From Ancylobacter tetraedralis (GTDB taxonomy: Bacteria > Pseudomonadota > Alphaproteobacteria > Rhizobiales > Xanthobacteraceae): DNA of 64,000 nucleotides. This document shows, one piece after another, positions 25,750-34,951 of the stretch. Each line of letters opens with the position of its first letter. Position 1 is the first letter of the stretch. Position numbers and translations under genes: made by a program. Under the pieces are notes generated by a model. That model saw nothing but the letters and a program-made list of their open reading frames with translations, was not told where the DNA came from and searched no databases. Where the stretch lies: assembly GCF_014195655.1 (NCBI RefSeq), contig NZ_JACICD010000002.1:248001-312000 (forward strand), read 5' to 3'.

Positions 25750-26429
25750 CGTCGCGCGATCCTTCCGGCCGTCTGCGGCTTGGCGTCGGCCTCGCGCAGA
25801 TAGAGCGGGCGCGGCTCCGAGCGGGCGGGGTCGGCCACAATGGCGAGGCGCGCGAGCCAGACCGCATCGGGCGTGGCGGCGGGATCGACGCTGATCGGGG
25901 GCCTCTCGCCGGACGGCCAGGCCTGCGCCAGCAGGGCGGCGCCCGAGCCGACGATGCGGACCGGGCCGATGGCGATGGAGCGGGCGGCATCCTTCAGCGC
26001 CATGGCGCGCGGGCCCACCAGCACGCGCCCGGCGGCGCCGATCATCTGCAGATAGACATTGCCGTGCCGCGCATCGATCGCCGCCGCGACCGGGACCGCG
26101 TCGTTCACCGCGAGAAGCGGCGCGGCGAGCACGGCGAGTGTGGACAGGCCGATGACCGGCCGGCCGGTGGCGATGCGGAAACCGCGCGCGGCGGAGAGCC
26201 CGACCCGGAGGCCGGTGAAACTGCCCGGACCGACGGTGACGGCGAAGCAGTCAATGTCACTGAACCCGAGCCGAGCCTCCTGCATGACGCTGTCGACCAT
26301 CGGAATCAGCGCCTCGGCATGGCCACGGCTCATCGTCTCGTGCCCGGACGCCAGCGTCTGGTGCGAGGTCGTGTCGTAGAGCGCCACGGAACAGGCTTCG
26401 AGCGCAGTATCGAGGGCGAGAATCAGCAT
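25746..26429 (-). CDS. tsaB: tRNA threonylcarbamoyladenosine biosynthesis protein TsaB
   Basis: 227 residues. TsaB is the non-catalytic ASKHA partner of TsaD in making t6A37. The start LILALDTALEACSVALYD, AEALIPMVDSVM and the family core TVGPGSFTGLRVGLSAARG are present. The start at 26429 was chosen because an upstream in-frame start would add residues before the conserved MLILALDT. rimI is coupled behind it. Confidence 0.93.
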   Translation of the reverse strand: MLILALDTALEACSVALYDTTSHQTLASGHETMSRGHAEALIPMVDSVMQEARLGFSDIDCFAVTVGPGSFTGLRVGLSAARGFRIATGRPVIGLSTLAVLAAPLLAVNDAVPVAAAIDARHGNVYLQMIGAAGRVLVGPRAMALKDAARSIAIGPVRIVGSGAALLAQAWPSGERPPISVDPAATPDAVWLARLAIVADPARSEPRPLYLREADAKPQTAGRIARR

Positions 26430-26519
26430 CGTTTCAACCTGTCGTCGCTCACGATGCACACGCTCCGCGCCGGAAGGAAAGGGACCGGCGCAGCCGGGTG
26501 GGTCGCGGCGTCGGGGCTC

Positions 26520-27074
26520 TCAGACCGGCCGCACTTCCACCACGTCGGGGACGAAGTGGCGCAGCAGGTTCTCGATGCCGTTCTTCAGCGTCGCGGTGGA
26601 GGACGGGCAGCCCGAGCACGAGCCCTTCATGGCGAGGAACACCACGCCGTCCTTGTAGCCGCGGAACGTGATGTCGCCGCCGTCATTGGCCACCGCCGGC
26701 CGGACGCGCGTATCGATCAGTTCGCGGATCGTATCGACCACGCCCGCATCCTCGGCGGCGAAGAAGGCATCGTCCTCGGCATGCTCATGGTCGTCCGGCA
26801 GCAGCGTCTGGCCGGAGACGAAGTGCTCCATGATCGCGCCGAGAATGGCCGGCTTGAGATGCGCCCATTCCGCGCTGTCCTTGGTGACGGTCACGAAGTC
26901 CGAGCCGAAGAACACGCCGGTGACGCCGGCAATCTCGAACAGCCGGCTGGCGAGCGGCGAGCGCGTGGCCTCGCCGGCGTCGCGCGCCTCGAAGGTGCCC
27001 TGGCCGAGCACGGTGCGGCCGGGCAGGAATTTGAGCGTGGAAGGGTTCGGGGTGGCTTCGGTCTGGATGAACAT
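26520..27074 (-). CDS. nfuA: NifU-like Fe-S carrier (NfuA type)
   Basis: 184 residues with an N-terminal Nfu_N domain (MFIQTEATPNPSTLKFLPGR, GVFFGSDFVTVTK) and a C-terminal NifU domain with the Fe-S thiol pair in MKGSCSGCPSSTATLKNGIE. It delivers 4Fe-4S clusters to target enzymes such as aconitase or radical-SAM proteins. The start at 27074 is used since the conserved MFIQTE begins there, with the ATG six codons upstream rejected. The gene precedes tsaB with 90 bases between them. Confidence 0.95.
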   Translation of the reverse strand: MFIQTEATPNPSTLKFLPGRTVLGQGTFEARDAGEATRSPLASRLFEIAGVTGVFFGSDFVTVTKDSAEWAHLKPAILGAIMEHFVSGQTLLPDDHEHAEDDAFFAAEDAGVVDTIRELIDTRVRPAVANDGGDITFRGYKDGVVFLAMKGSCSGCPSSTATLKNGIENLLRHFVPDVVEVRPV

Positions 27075-27233
27075 GGCTGTCTCCTTGCCCACCGGGGTTC
27101 AAGGCCGCGGCGACGGGGAATGTGCCCTCTAGATAAGCCCTCCCGACGCGGAGGGGAAGGGATCGGCCGCGCACATCCCTCGTGGAGCGCGCGGGGAGGG
27201 GCGCAGGGGGGAGGCGGCACCGAGCGTCGGGCC

Positions 27234-27731
27234 TCAGGCCAGCGCGTCGATCTCGGCGTCGGAGAGCGTGCCCGGCACGAGGGTGATGGGAATGCCCAGG
27301 CCCGCCCAGAGCCCGGAGCCGAGCGAGGATATGAGCGAGGCCGGAGCCTCGCGCCCGGCATGCACGGCCACCACCAGCAGCGCGATATCCTCGTCCGCCT
27401 CGATCAGCTTGAGGATCTCGTCGACTACCGCGCCCTCGCGGATGAGCGTCTGCGCCGTGACGCCGGCGACCGAGCGGGCGCGCGCGGCCATATGCTCGAG
27501 CCGCGCCGTCGCCTTGTCGGCGGCCTCCGCGCGCATCAGCTCGGCGACGCCGAACCACTGGCTTTCCACATCGGCGAGGGTGAGCACGCGCAGCAGCACC
27601 AGCCCGCCGGCGGTGCGTGCCGCCCGGCGCGCGGCGTAATAGACCGCGCGGTCGCATTCGGGCGAATCGTCCACCACCACCAGGAGCTTGCGCAGGTGGC
27701 CGGGCTCGTGGATCTGGCGCCGGCGCGTCAT
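27234..27731 (-). CDS. Universal stress protein (UspA domain)
   Basis: 165 residues, one Usp domain. The start KLLVVVDDSPECDRAVYYAA and the C-terminal GLGIPITLVPGTLS match, with the internal AHILA-like strand VAGVTAQTLIREGAVVDEIL. The usual G-x2-G-x9-G(S/T) nucleotide loop is replaced by ISSLGSGLWAGLGIP, so ATP binding is doubtful. It sits between trpS and nfuA, a common position in rhizobia. Confidence 0.88.
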   Translation of the reverse strand: MTRRRQIHEPGHLRKLLVVVDDSPECDRAVYYAARRAARTAGGLVLLRVLTLADVESQWFGVAELMRAEAADKATARLEHMAARARSVAGVTAQTLIREGAVVDEILKLIEADEDIALLVVAVHAGREAPASLISSLGSGLWAGLGIPITLVPGTLSDAEIDALA

Positions 27732-27886
27732 GGGACTTTTCCCGAATGGAACCGTGTCGGCACCGTCGGCCGCCGAAACGGAGGCAGAGGCACAAGCTTG
27801 ACAGGCGGACCCGCCGCGCGGCCGCCGTTCCGCCTCAGGATAGCACGGGCAGCGGGCGGCCGCGCAGGCCGCTCGCCCCGCCGGCC

Positions 27887-28918
27887 TCAGCGCACGAAGC
27901 CGACGATGTCCTTCACCTGGTTCAGGGTCTCGTCCGCCAGCACGCGGGCGCGGGCGGCGCCGTCGCGCAGGATGGCGTCGATATGGGTGGGCTCGGCGAC
28001 GAGGCGCTTCATCTCGGCGCCGATCGGCCCGAGCTTCGCCACCGCGAGGTCGACCAGCGCCGACTTGAAGGTGGAGAACTGCCCGCCGCCGAAATCGGTC
28101 AGCACCTGCTCCTTCGGCGTGTCGGACAGGGCGGCGTAGATGCCGACGAGATTATCCGCCTCCGGCCGCCCCTTCAGCCCCTCGGCCTCGGTGGGCAGCG
28201 GCTCGGGGTCGGTCTTGGCCTTGCGGATCTTCGAGGCGACCTGGTCGGCATCATCGGTGAGGTTGATGCGCGAGAGGTCGGAGGGATCGGATTTCGACAT
28301 CTTCTTCGAGCCGTCGCGCAGGCTCATCACCCGCGCCGCCGGCCCGCCGATGAGCGGCTCGGTGAGCGGGAAGAAGCTCTCGCCGAGTCCAAGGCTGGCG
28401 ATGGAGGGGCCGAAATCATTGTTGAACTTCTGCGCGATGTCGCGCGTCAGCTCCAGATGCTGCTTCTGGTCCTCGCCCACCGGCACATGGGTGGCGCGGT
28501 AGAGCAGGATGTCGGCCGCCATCAGGCTCGGATAGGCGTAAAGGCCGACCGAGGCATTCTCGCGGTCCTTGCCGGCCTTTTCCTTGAACTGGGTCATGCG
28601 GTTGAGCCAGCCCAGCCGCGCGACGCAGTTGAACACCCAGGCGAGTTCGGCGTGTCCCGACACCTGGCTCTGGTTGAACACGATATGCTTCGCGGGGTCG
28701 ATGCCGGCGGCGATGAAGGCGGCCGTGACCTCGCGGATCTGCTTCTTCAGCTCGATCGGGTCCTGCCACACCGTGATCGCGTGCATGTCGACCACGCAAT
28801 AGATGCAGTCATAGCTGTCCTGCAGCGCCACGAAACGCTGGATGGCGCCGAGATAATTGCCCAGATGCAGATTTCCGGTCGGCTGGACGCCGGAAAACAC
28901 ACGCTGCTGAAATTCCAT
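27887..28918 (-). CDS. trpS: Tryptophanyl-tRNA synthetase
   Basis: 343 residues, a class I synthetase that charges tRNA-Trp. The HIGH-like motif is [12 protein letters not shown] near residue 14 and KMSKS is in [14 protein letters not shown]. The helical block [20 protein letters not shown] is typical of TrpRS. The ATG at 28918 fits the family start [15 protein letters not shown]. It is placed between murJ and the Usp gene. Confidence 0.97.
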   Translation of the reverse strand: MEFQQRVFSGVQPTGNLHLGNYLGAIQRFVALQDSYDCIYCVVDMHAITVWQDPIELKKQIREVTAAFIAAGIDPAKHIVFNQSQVSGHAELAWVFNCVARLGWLNRMTQFKEKAGKDRENASVGLYAYPSLMAADILLYRATHVPVGEDQKQHLELTRDIAQKFNNDFGPSIASLGLGESFFPLTEPLIGGPAARVMSLRDGSKKMSKSDPSDLSRINLTDDADQVASKIRKAKTDPEPLPTEAEGLKGRPEADNLVGIYAALSDTPKEQVLTDFGGGQFSTFKSALVDLAVAKLGPIGAEMKRLVAEPTHIDAILRDGAARARVLADETLNQVKDIVGFVR

Positions 28919-29025
28919 GTCGTGACGTCCTGATCGTCAAACGCGGCTGCGGCGGAGGGCGCCGCGCGTCGCGCTATGGCACGCACGGCCGGGCCGGGCA
29001 AGCGCAAGGCGCGTCTCGCCTGTCC

Positions 29026-30567
29026 CTAATGCCGCAGCGCGGCCGTGAGCCGGGTGAATTCGATGGCGCCGAACGCCCGCGCTGCCCCGCCATAGACTAT
29101 CATCCCGATGAGGACGAGGCCGGCCAGCGCGCCGGCCGCGCCAAGCCCGTTCGTGGCGAAGGCGCCGCCGGTGAACGTGAGGGCCAGCGCGATGGCGCCG
29201 GCCATGACCAGCGCGGCCGCCACCAGCCCGCCAATCCGCCGGCGGGCCGGGCGGGAAAGCGCGAGGTGCCCGCGCCGGGCCAGCCCGAGGCCGAGCGTGC
29301 CCAGCCCGACCAGGCTGGAGACCAGCACACCCAGCGCCGGCCCGGCCATGCCGAGCATGGCTGCTCCGGCAAACCCGGCCGCGCCGCCGGCCAGCAGCGC
29401 CGCCAGCCCCGCCTTGGTCACGAGTCGCGCGAAGCCGCGCGAAAAGGCGATCGCCGCGAGGATCTTCTCGACCGCCTGCAGCGGCAGCGACAGGGCGAGA
29501 AGCGCCAGCGCGGTGGCGGTGAGCGCGCTCGCCTGCCGGTCGAAGGCGCCGCGCTCGAACAGCACGGTGACGATCGGGTGCGCCAGCACGGCAAGGCCCA
29601 GAGCGGCCGGCAGGGCGAGGGCGAGCGCCGCCTCGATGCCGCGCGTGCCGAGTTCGTGGCCCTGCCGGGACTCCTCCGCCGCCAGCGCCGGCAGCAGCAC
29701 CGCCCCGGCGCTGGCGCCGATCAGCCCGAGCGGCAGCTCGACGAGGCGGGTGGCGTAGAACAGCGCCGCGATGCCTCCCGTGATGCTGGAGGCCGCCGCG
29801 GCGGCTACCAGAAAGCGCAGCTGCGGCAGGGCGGCGGCGAACAGCGTCGGCGGCGCGGCCTTGAGCATCGCCCCGCCCGCGCGAAAGGCCGCGCGCGACA
29901 GCCGCCAGTCGAACGTCCCGCGCGGCATGGCGAGAAAGTTCAGCCCGAACTGCGTCGCCGCCCCGGCGACAGCCCCGCCCGCCAGCCAGGCGATCGCCAG
30001 TGCCGGGGACATCGCGTGGGCGCCGGCGAGATAGAGCGCCACCAGCAGCGCCAGCACCACGACATTGGCCGCCGCCGGCGCGAGGGAGGGGCGCGCGAAG
30101 CGCCCGGCGGCGTTGGCGAGCGCGGCGAACACTCCCGCCAGCATGGCGAGCGGCAGGCAGATGACGGTGAGACGCCCGGCGAATACGGCCCCTTCGGCCC
30201 TCGGCCCCTCGCCGGGAAAGCCTGGGGCCAGCAGCGCGATGACGGCGGGCATCAACAGGTAGAGCAGGACGGCCAGCCCCATTGCGGCAAGGGCGAACAG
30301 CACGACCGCCGCTGCGGCGCGGGCGCGGGTCTGCGCACTGCCCCGCGGCCCCGCCGGCCCGCCCAGATGCGGCAGGATCGCCGCGTTCAGCGCGCCTTCC
30401 CCGAGCAGTCGCCGCGCCAGCTGCGGCAGGGCGAGGCCCGCCACGCAGGCATCCGCCACCAGGCCGGTGCCGAACAGTGCCGCCACCCCGGCATCGCGCG
30501 CGAAGCCGAGCACCCGCGAGGCGAGGGTGAGCAGGGCGACGGTGGACGCGTGACGCAGCAGGGCCAT
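29026..30567 (-). CDS. murJ: Lipid II flippase MurJ
   Basis: 513 residues with about 14 membrane helices. MurJ (MviN) flips lipid II across the inner membrane for peptidoglycan synthesis. The N-terminal ALLRHASTVALLTLASRVLG and FARDAGVAALFGTGLVADAC match the family, as does LPQLARRLLGEGALNAAILP. The start at 30567 was preferred to one ten codons upstream because the helix starts here. It opens the long minus-strand string and diverges from the PfkB kinase gene. Confidence 0.96.
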   Translation of the reverse strand: MALLRHASTVALLTLASRVLGFARDAGVAALFGTGLVADACVAGLALPQLARRLLGEGALNAAILPHLGGPAGPRGSAQTRARAAAAVVLFALAAMGLAVLLYLLMPAVIALLAPGFPGEGPRAEGAVFAGRLTVICLPLAMLAGVFAALANAAGRFARPSLAPAAANVVVLALLVALYLAGAHAMSPALAIAWLAGGAVAGAATQFGLNFLAMPRGTFDWRLSRAAFRAGGAMLKAAPPTLFAAALPQLRFLVAAAAASSITGGIAALFYATRLVELPLGLIGASAGAVLLPALAAEESRQGHELGTRGIEAALALALPAALGLAVLAHPIVTVLFERGAFDRQASALTATALALLALSLPLQAVEKILAAIAFSRGFARLVTKAGLAALLAGGAAGFAGAAMLGMAGPALGVLVSSLVGLGTLGLGLARRGHLALSRPARRRIGGLVAAALVMAGAIALALTFTGGAFATNGLGAAGALAGLVLIGMIVYGGAARAFGAIEFTRLTAALRH

Positions 30568-30725
30568 GGGTCTGCGATAAAGGAAACCGGCGGGCAATAG
30601 AAGCGACGAGAGAAGGGACGAGGCTGGTCCGAGAGGCGTTGCGAGCGGCCCCCGCGTCTGCTACCGCCACTGCGGTTCCGCCCGGAGGCTCCCGCCGCCG
30701 CCCGCCCTTCAAGGAAAGCGCCTCC

Positions 30726-31724
30726 ATGACTGTCCAGCAGCTTGATGTGATCGGCTTCGGCAATGCCATCGTCGACGTGATCGCCCGCTCCGAGGAGGCG
30801 TTCCTCGACCGGCACGGCATGCGCAAGGGCGGCATGACGCTGATCGACGAGGCGCGGGCCGAGGCGGTCTATGCCGACATGGGGCCGGGCGTGGAGATTT
30901 CCGGCGGCTCGGCGGCCAACACCATGGTGGGCATCGCGGCGCTGGGCGGGCGGGCCGGCTTCATCGGCAAGGTGCGCGACGACGAGCTGGGCGGCATCTT
31001 CGCCCATGACATCCGCGCCGCCGGCGTCGCCTACGCCACCCCCGCCGCCGTGGCCGGGCCGACCACCGCACGCTGCCTCATCCTCGTCACGCCCGACGGC
31101 GAGCGCACGATGAACACCTATCTCGGCGCGGCGCAGCACCTCACGCCGGCCGATGTCGACGCGAATGCGGTGGCGAGCGCCGGCGTCACCTATCTCGAAG
31201 GCTATCTGTGGGATCCCGCGGAAGCCAAGGAAGCCTTTCTCAAGGCCGCCGACATCGCCCACAAGGCGGGTCGTACCGTCGCGCTCACCCTGTCGGATGC
31301 GTTCTGCGTCGGCCGCTACCGGGCCGAATTCCTCAATCTCATGCGCGAGGGCATCGTCGACCTGGTCTTCGCCAACGAGGCCGAACTGACCTCGCTCTAC
31401 GAGACCGGCTTCGACGCCGCGCTGGCCCAGCTGCGCCGTGACGTGACGCGGGGCGTGGTCACGCGCAGCGAGAAGGGCGCGCTGTCGGTGGCGGGCGAGG
31501 ATCTCGTCGTGGTGCCCGCGCACCCGGTCGCGAAGGTGGTGGACACCACGGGCGCGGGCGACCTGTTCGCGAGCGGCTACCTGCACGGCTTCGCGCGCGG
31601 CTTCACCCCGGAGGAATCGTTGAAGCTCGGCGCGCTCGCCGCCGCCGAGATCATCAGCCATATCGGCGCCCGCCCCGAGCAGGGCCTGAAGGCGCTGGCG
31701 CTGGAGAACGGCCTCCGGGTGTGA
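30726..31724 (+). CDS. PfkB-family carbohydrate/nucleoside kinase
   Basis: 332 residues. The N-terminal VIGFGNAIVDVIARSEEAFL and SGGSAANTMVGIAALGG (substrate domain) and the signature DTTGAGDLFASGYLHGFARG are PfkB features. The substrate is unclear: the rhizobial family is usually labelled adenosine kinase-like or ribokinase-like. The Met at 30726 is preceded by AGGAAAG at a good distance. It diverges from murJ with 158 bp between them. Confidence 0.88.
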   Translation: MTVQQLDVIGFGNAIVDVIARSEEAFLDRHGMRKGGMTLIDEARAEAVYADMGPGVEISGGSAANTMVGIAALGGRAGFIGKVRDDELGGIFAHDIRAAGVAYATPAAVAGPTTARCLILVTPDGERTMNTYLGAAQHLTPADVDANAVASAGVTYLEGYLWDPAEAKEAFLKAADIAHKAGRTVALTLSDAFCVGRYRAEFLNLMREGIVDLVFANEAELTSLYETGFDAALAQLRRDVTRGVVTRSEKGALSVAGEDLVVVPAHPVAKVVDTTGAGDLFASGYLHGFARGFTPEESLKLGALAAAEIISHIGARPEQGLKALALENGLRV

Positions 31725-31851
31725 GGGTCGGTCGGGTGTAAGGGCGCGGCGGGTGTAGGGGCCAGCGCGGCGTCCCATAACCGACACGTTGGGCGTCCAG
31801 GGTCCGCGACGAACGGCTTCGCCCAGCGGCGAAGCGCGCGTGGAGCCGGCC

Positions 31852-32694
31852 ATGTCTCTTCCAGCGTCCCTTGCCGAACCCGAGATCATCCCGTTCGACC
31901 CGAGCCGCTTCCGCTCGACGGCCGCGTTCTATGACCGCTATCGCCTGCCATATCCGCCGGAACTGATCGCCTGTGTGGCGCTGCGGCTCGGGCTCGCCCT
32001 GGGCGACCGGGTGCTCGACCTCGGCTGCGGGCCGGGGCCGCTCGCCATCGCCTTCGCGCAGCGGGCATATGACGTGACGGCGATGGACCCCGAGCCCTCG
32101 ATGCTGGAGGCCGCGCGCCTTGGCGCAGTGGCGGCAGAGGTAAGGCTGACCCTCATCGAAGGCTCCTCCTACGACCTCTCCCCGGCGCTGGGCCGCTTCC
32201 GCGCGGTGCTGATGGGCCGGGCGTTCCACTGGATGGACCGGGTCGCGACGCTCAAGGCGCTGGACGCGCTGGTCGAGCCCGAGGGCGCCGTGGTGCTGAT
32301 GGGCGACCGGCGGCTGCACGCGGTGCCCGATTATCACGCCGTGCTCGACAAGCTGGCGGAGAAGCACGCGCCGGCGCGCTACGCCGACCGCAAGCTCAGG
32401 CGCGGGCCGGACTGGGTGCCTCATGAGGCGGTGCTGCTGGCCTCGCCCTTTGCCTGGCTGGAGCGGACCGGTCGCATCGTGGCGCGCGAGCGCCGCATCG
32501 ACGAGGTGGTCGGCCTCGCCTTCTCGCGCTCGCTCACCTCGCCCGCGGCACTGGGCGCGGCGCGCCCCGCCTTCGAGGCCGAACTGCGCACGAACCTCGC
32601 CCGGCTGGCGCCGGAAGGGGTGTTCCACGACGTGGTGGAGGTCGGCGCGGTCATGGCCTTCCGCCAGGCGCCCAGGGACGCGAGGGAGGCTTAG
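31852..32694 (+). CDS. Class I SAM-dependent methyltransferase
   Basis: 280 residues. The SAM-binding motif is DRVLDLGCGPGPLAIAFAQR, followed by the acidic loop VTAMDPEPSML. FHWMDR and the post-motif region resemble UbiE/BioC-like or trans-aconitate methyltransferases, but the substrate is unknown. The Met at 31852 follows GGAG. It ends 7 bases before the actR stop on the opposite strand, with no room for a terminator. Confidence 0.85.
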   Translation: MSLPASLAEPEIIPFDPSRFRSTAAFYDRYRLPYPPELIACVALRLGLALGDRVLDLGCGPGPLAIAFAQRAYDVTAMDPEPSMLEAARLGAVAAEVRLTLIEGSSYDLSPALGRFRAVLMGRAFHWMDRVATLKALDALVEPEGAVVLMGDRRLHAVPDYHAVLDKLAEKHAPARYADRKLRRGPDWVPHEAVLLASPFAWLERTGRIVARERRIDEVVGLAFSRSLTSPAALGAARPAFEAELRTNLARLAPEGVFHDVVEVGAVMAFRQAPRDAREA

Positions 32695-32701
32695 GACGCG
32701 C

Positions 32702-33250
32702 CTAGCGTGGCGCGCGTTTGGCGAGGATGCGCTGGAGCGTGCGACGGTGCATGGAAAGGCGCCGCGCGGTCTCCGACACATTGCGTCCGCACAATTCATA
32801 CACGCGCTGGATATGCTCCCAGCGCACCCGGTCGGCCGACATCGGATTTTCGGGCAATTGCGGCTTGTAATCGCCCTGCACGCTCAGCGCGGCGCAGATG
32901 TCGTCGGCGTCCGCCGGCTTGGCGAGATAGTCGACCGCGCCCATCTTCACCGCGTTCACGGCGGTGGCGATATTGCCGTAGCCGGTGAGGATGATGCCGC
33001 GCGCTTCCGGGCGGCGGCGCTTCAGCGCGGAGATGACGTCGAGCCCGTTGCCGTCGGCGAGGCGCATGTCCACGACCGCGAAGGCCGGCGCGACGCCCTC
33101 GACGCTGGCCAGTCCGTCGGCGACCGTCTCGGCAGTGGTGACGATGAAGCCGCGCGTTTCCATGGCCCGCGCGAGACGCTGCAGGAAGGGGCGATCATCG
33201 TCCACGATCAGCAGCGATCGATCCTGAGTCTCAGACGTCACATCCAACAT
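32702..33250 (-). CDS. actR: Response regulator ActR/RegA
   Basis: 182 residues, a receiver plus a Fis-type HTH, the size and order of ActR/RegA/PrrA. The phospho-acceptor Asp is in AFAVVDMRLADGNGLDV, with the Thr/Lys at ILTGYGNIATAVNA and VDYLAKPADADDI. The HTH is NVSETARRLSMHRRTLQRIL, nearly invariant in this group. It regulates carbon fixation, nitrogen fixation or denitrification and redox genes. The start at 33250 gives MLDVTSETQDRSLLIVDDD. actS is on the same strand, 96 bases upstream. Confidence 0.95.
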   Translation of the reverse strand: MLDVTSETQDRSLLIVDDDRPFLQRLARAMETRGFIVTTAETVADGLASVEGVAPAFAVVDMRLADGNGLDVISALKRRRPEARGIILTGYGNIATAVNAVKMGAVDYLAKPADADDICAALSVQGDYKPQLPENPMSADRVRWEHIQRVYELCGRNVSETARRLSMHRRTLQRILAKRAPR

Positions 33251-33324
33251 TGGGTCTTTCCCGGGCGCCGCGCGGAAATCATCGCTCTTTTTTCTGCCGA
33301 AACAGTACACCGGCCGGCACGCGA

Positions 33325-33339
33325 GTGCAAAATTGTCGC
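33325..33339 (-). promoter_or_regulatory. RegR/RegA-box-like site between actS and actR
   Basis: On the minus strand GCGACAATTTTGCAC matches 8 of the 11 defined positions of the RegR box GNGRCRTTNNGNCGC. It lies 75 bases upstream of the actR start in the only AT-rich part of the actS-actR gap. It could allow autoregulation of actR, but the match is imperfect. Confidence 0.25.
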
Positions 33340-33346
33340 AGCCCCC

Positions 33347-34714
33347 TCAGCTGCGCCCCGCTGCCGGCACCCTCGCTGGGTCGCCCGAGATGTCGACCCG
33401 CGCGCGCGGCCAGCGCACCGTCACCGAGGCGCCATGCGCGGGCGCCGTGCGGTTGGCGAAGGCGATCTCCGCCCCCGAGCGCTCCAGCAGCGTCTTGGCG
33501 ATGAACACGCCGAGCCCGAGCCCCTCGCTGCTGTCCTCGCCCGCCTCCACGGCCTCGCGGCGCCAGCGGTTGCGGCCGCGGCTGGTCACGTAAGGCGCGC
33601 CGATGGAATCGATCAGTTCCGGGGGAAAGCCCGGCCCGTCATCGGTGATGGTGACGGTGACGTCGGCATGGTTCCAGTTGGCGACGATATTGACCCGGCC
33701 CGCCGCGAAATCGACCGCGTTTTCCACGATGTTGCCGAGCCCGTAGAGCAGGCCGGGATTGCGGGCGATGACCGGCTCGTCAATGCCGCGTGCCGGCAGC
33801 GTGACCTCGATGGCGATGCCGAAATTGCGGTGCGGCGCCACCACGTCCTCCAGGATGTGCGAGAGCGGCATGCGGTCGAACGGGGCATCGCCCGCCTCCA
33901 GCGAGGTGAGCGTGCGCAGGATGGCGCGGCAGCGCTGGGCCTGCTCGCCCAGCAGGCGGATGTCTTCTGCCATCGGGCTCCCGGTGGGGAGCGCCCGCGC
34001 CAGCTCCTTCGCCACCAGCGTGATGGTGGCGAGCGGCGTGCCGAGCTCGTGCGCGGCGGCGGCGGCCATGCCGTCCAGCGCCGAGAGGTGCTGCTCGCGC
34101 GCCAGCACCAGTTCGGTGGCGGCGAGCGCCTCGGAAAGCTCGCGCGTCTCCTCCGCCACGCGCCAGGCATGCACGCCGATGAAGGCGATGGCGATGGCGA
34201 GCGCCACCCAGATGGCGGCGAGGTAGATGGGCGGCAGCACGGGGGCCGCGCCCAGATCGTCCGCCGACCAGGGCAGCGGCATCTGCCACAGCCCCACCAG
34301 CGCCGCGCAGGCCGCCGCCAGCACGCCGAGCAGGATGGTGGTGCGCGGGGAGAGCGCCGTCGCCGAGATCAGCACGGGGGCGAGGAACAGGAAGGCGAAG
34401 GGGTTGGCGAGTCCGCCGGTGAGGAACAGCAGGGCGCCGAGCTGGAGGATGTCATAGGCCAGAAGCCAGGCCGCCTCGATGTCCGAGAGCCGCCGCGCGC
34501 CCGGATTGCGCAGCCGGAGCGCGAGGTTCAGCCAGGCCGACAGCGCCACCACCGCGAGGCAGGCACCCAGCGGCAGGGTGAAGCCGAGCAGCCAGTGCAC
34601 CACCACGATAGCCAGCGTCTGGCCCGAAATCGCGAGCCATCGCAGGCGGATGAGCGTATCGAGCCGCAGCCCGAAAAAGCGTTCGCCAATAGGATGTTCC
34701 AGCGAAAGCATCAT
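33347..34714 (-). CDS. actS: Redox-sensing histidine kinase ActS/RegB
   Basis: 455 residues. The first half has six membrane helices and the quinone-binding heptapeptide GGLANPF (about residue 101). The H-box is AAAHELGTPLATITLVAKEL (His near 221), followed by a Cys at LGEQAQRCRAILRTLTS (near 261), which corresponds to the redox-active Cys265 of R. capsulatus RegB. N- and G-boxes are GNIVENAVDFAAG and DDGPGFP. All three known sensory elements are therefore kept. The tail LERSGAEIAFANRTAPAHGA is normal. It is divergent from phaZ. Confidence 0.95.
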   Translation of the reverse strand: MMLSLEHPIGERFFGLRLDTLIRLRWLAISGQTLAIVVVHWLLGFTLPLGACLAVVALSAWLNLALRLRNPGARRLSDIEAAWLLAYDILQLGALLFLTGGLANPFAFLFLAPVLISATALSPRTTILLGVLAAACAALVGLWQMPLPWSADDLGAAPVLPPIYLAAIWVALAIAIAFIGVHAWRVAEETRELSEALAATELVLAREQHLSALDGMAAAAAHELGTPLATITLVAKELARALPTGSPMAEDIRLLGEQAQRCRAILRTLTSLEAGDAPFDRMPLSHILEDVVAPHRNFGIAIEVTLPARGIDEPVIARNPGLLYGLGNIVENAVDFAAGRVNIVANWNHADVTVTITDDGPGFPPELIDSIGAPYVTSRGRNRWRREAVEAGEDSSEGLGLGVFIAKTLLERSGAEIAFANRTAPAHGASVTVRWPRARVDISGDPARVPAAGRS

Positions 34715-34777
34715 GATTCCCCGTCGCGTCGCCCTCTATAGCCGCTAATGTGACGGCACGGCGAGACACGTGATTCG

Positions 34778-34818
34778 TTGACGTCGCTCCGAAAACGCCT
34801 ATGTATGCTGCAACGCAC
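34778..34818 (+). promoter_or_regulatory. Candidate phaZ promoter with a PhaR-like TGC site
   Basis: TTGACG (34778-34783) and TATGTA (34800-34805) are 16 bases apart. Just downstream lies CTGCAACGCAC (34808-34818), which matches CTGC-N3-GCAG, the PhaR consensus of PHB-related genes, except for its last base. It is 147 bases upstream of the phaZ start. Confidence 0.35.
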
Positions 34819-34951
34819 AACAAAGTGCGGTCAGGGAATGACGCTGGCGGGGAGCCGCGGCAGCTACCGATACGCGCAGCGCGGGCGGTAGCATAGGGCC
34901 GCACCTGCCGCCGGAGCGAAGCAGGCGGCTCGCCTGAGGATGGAGGCTTTC

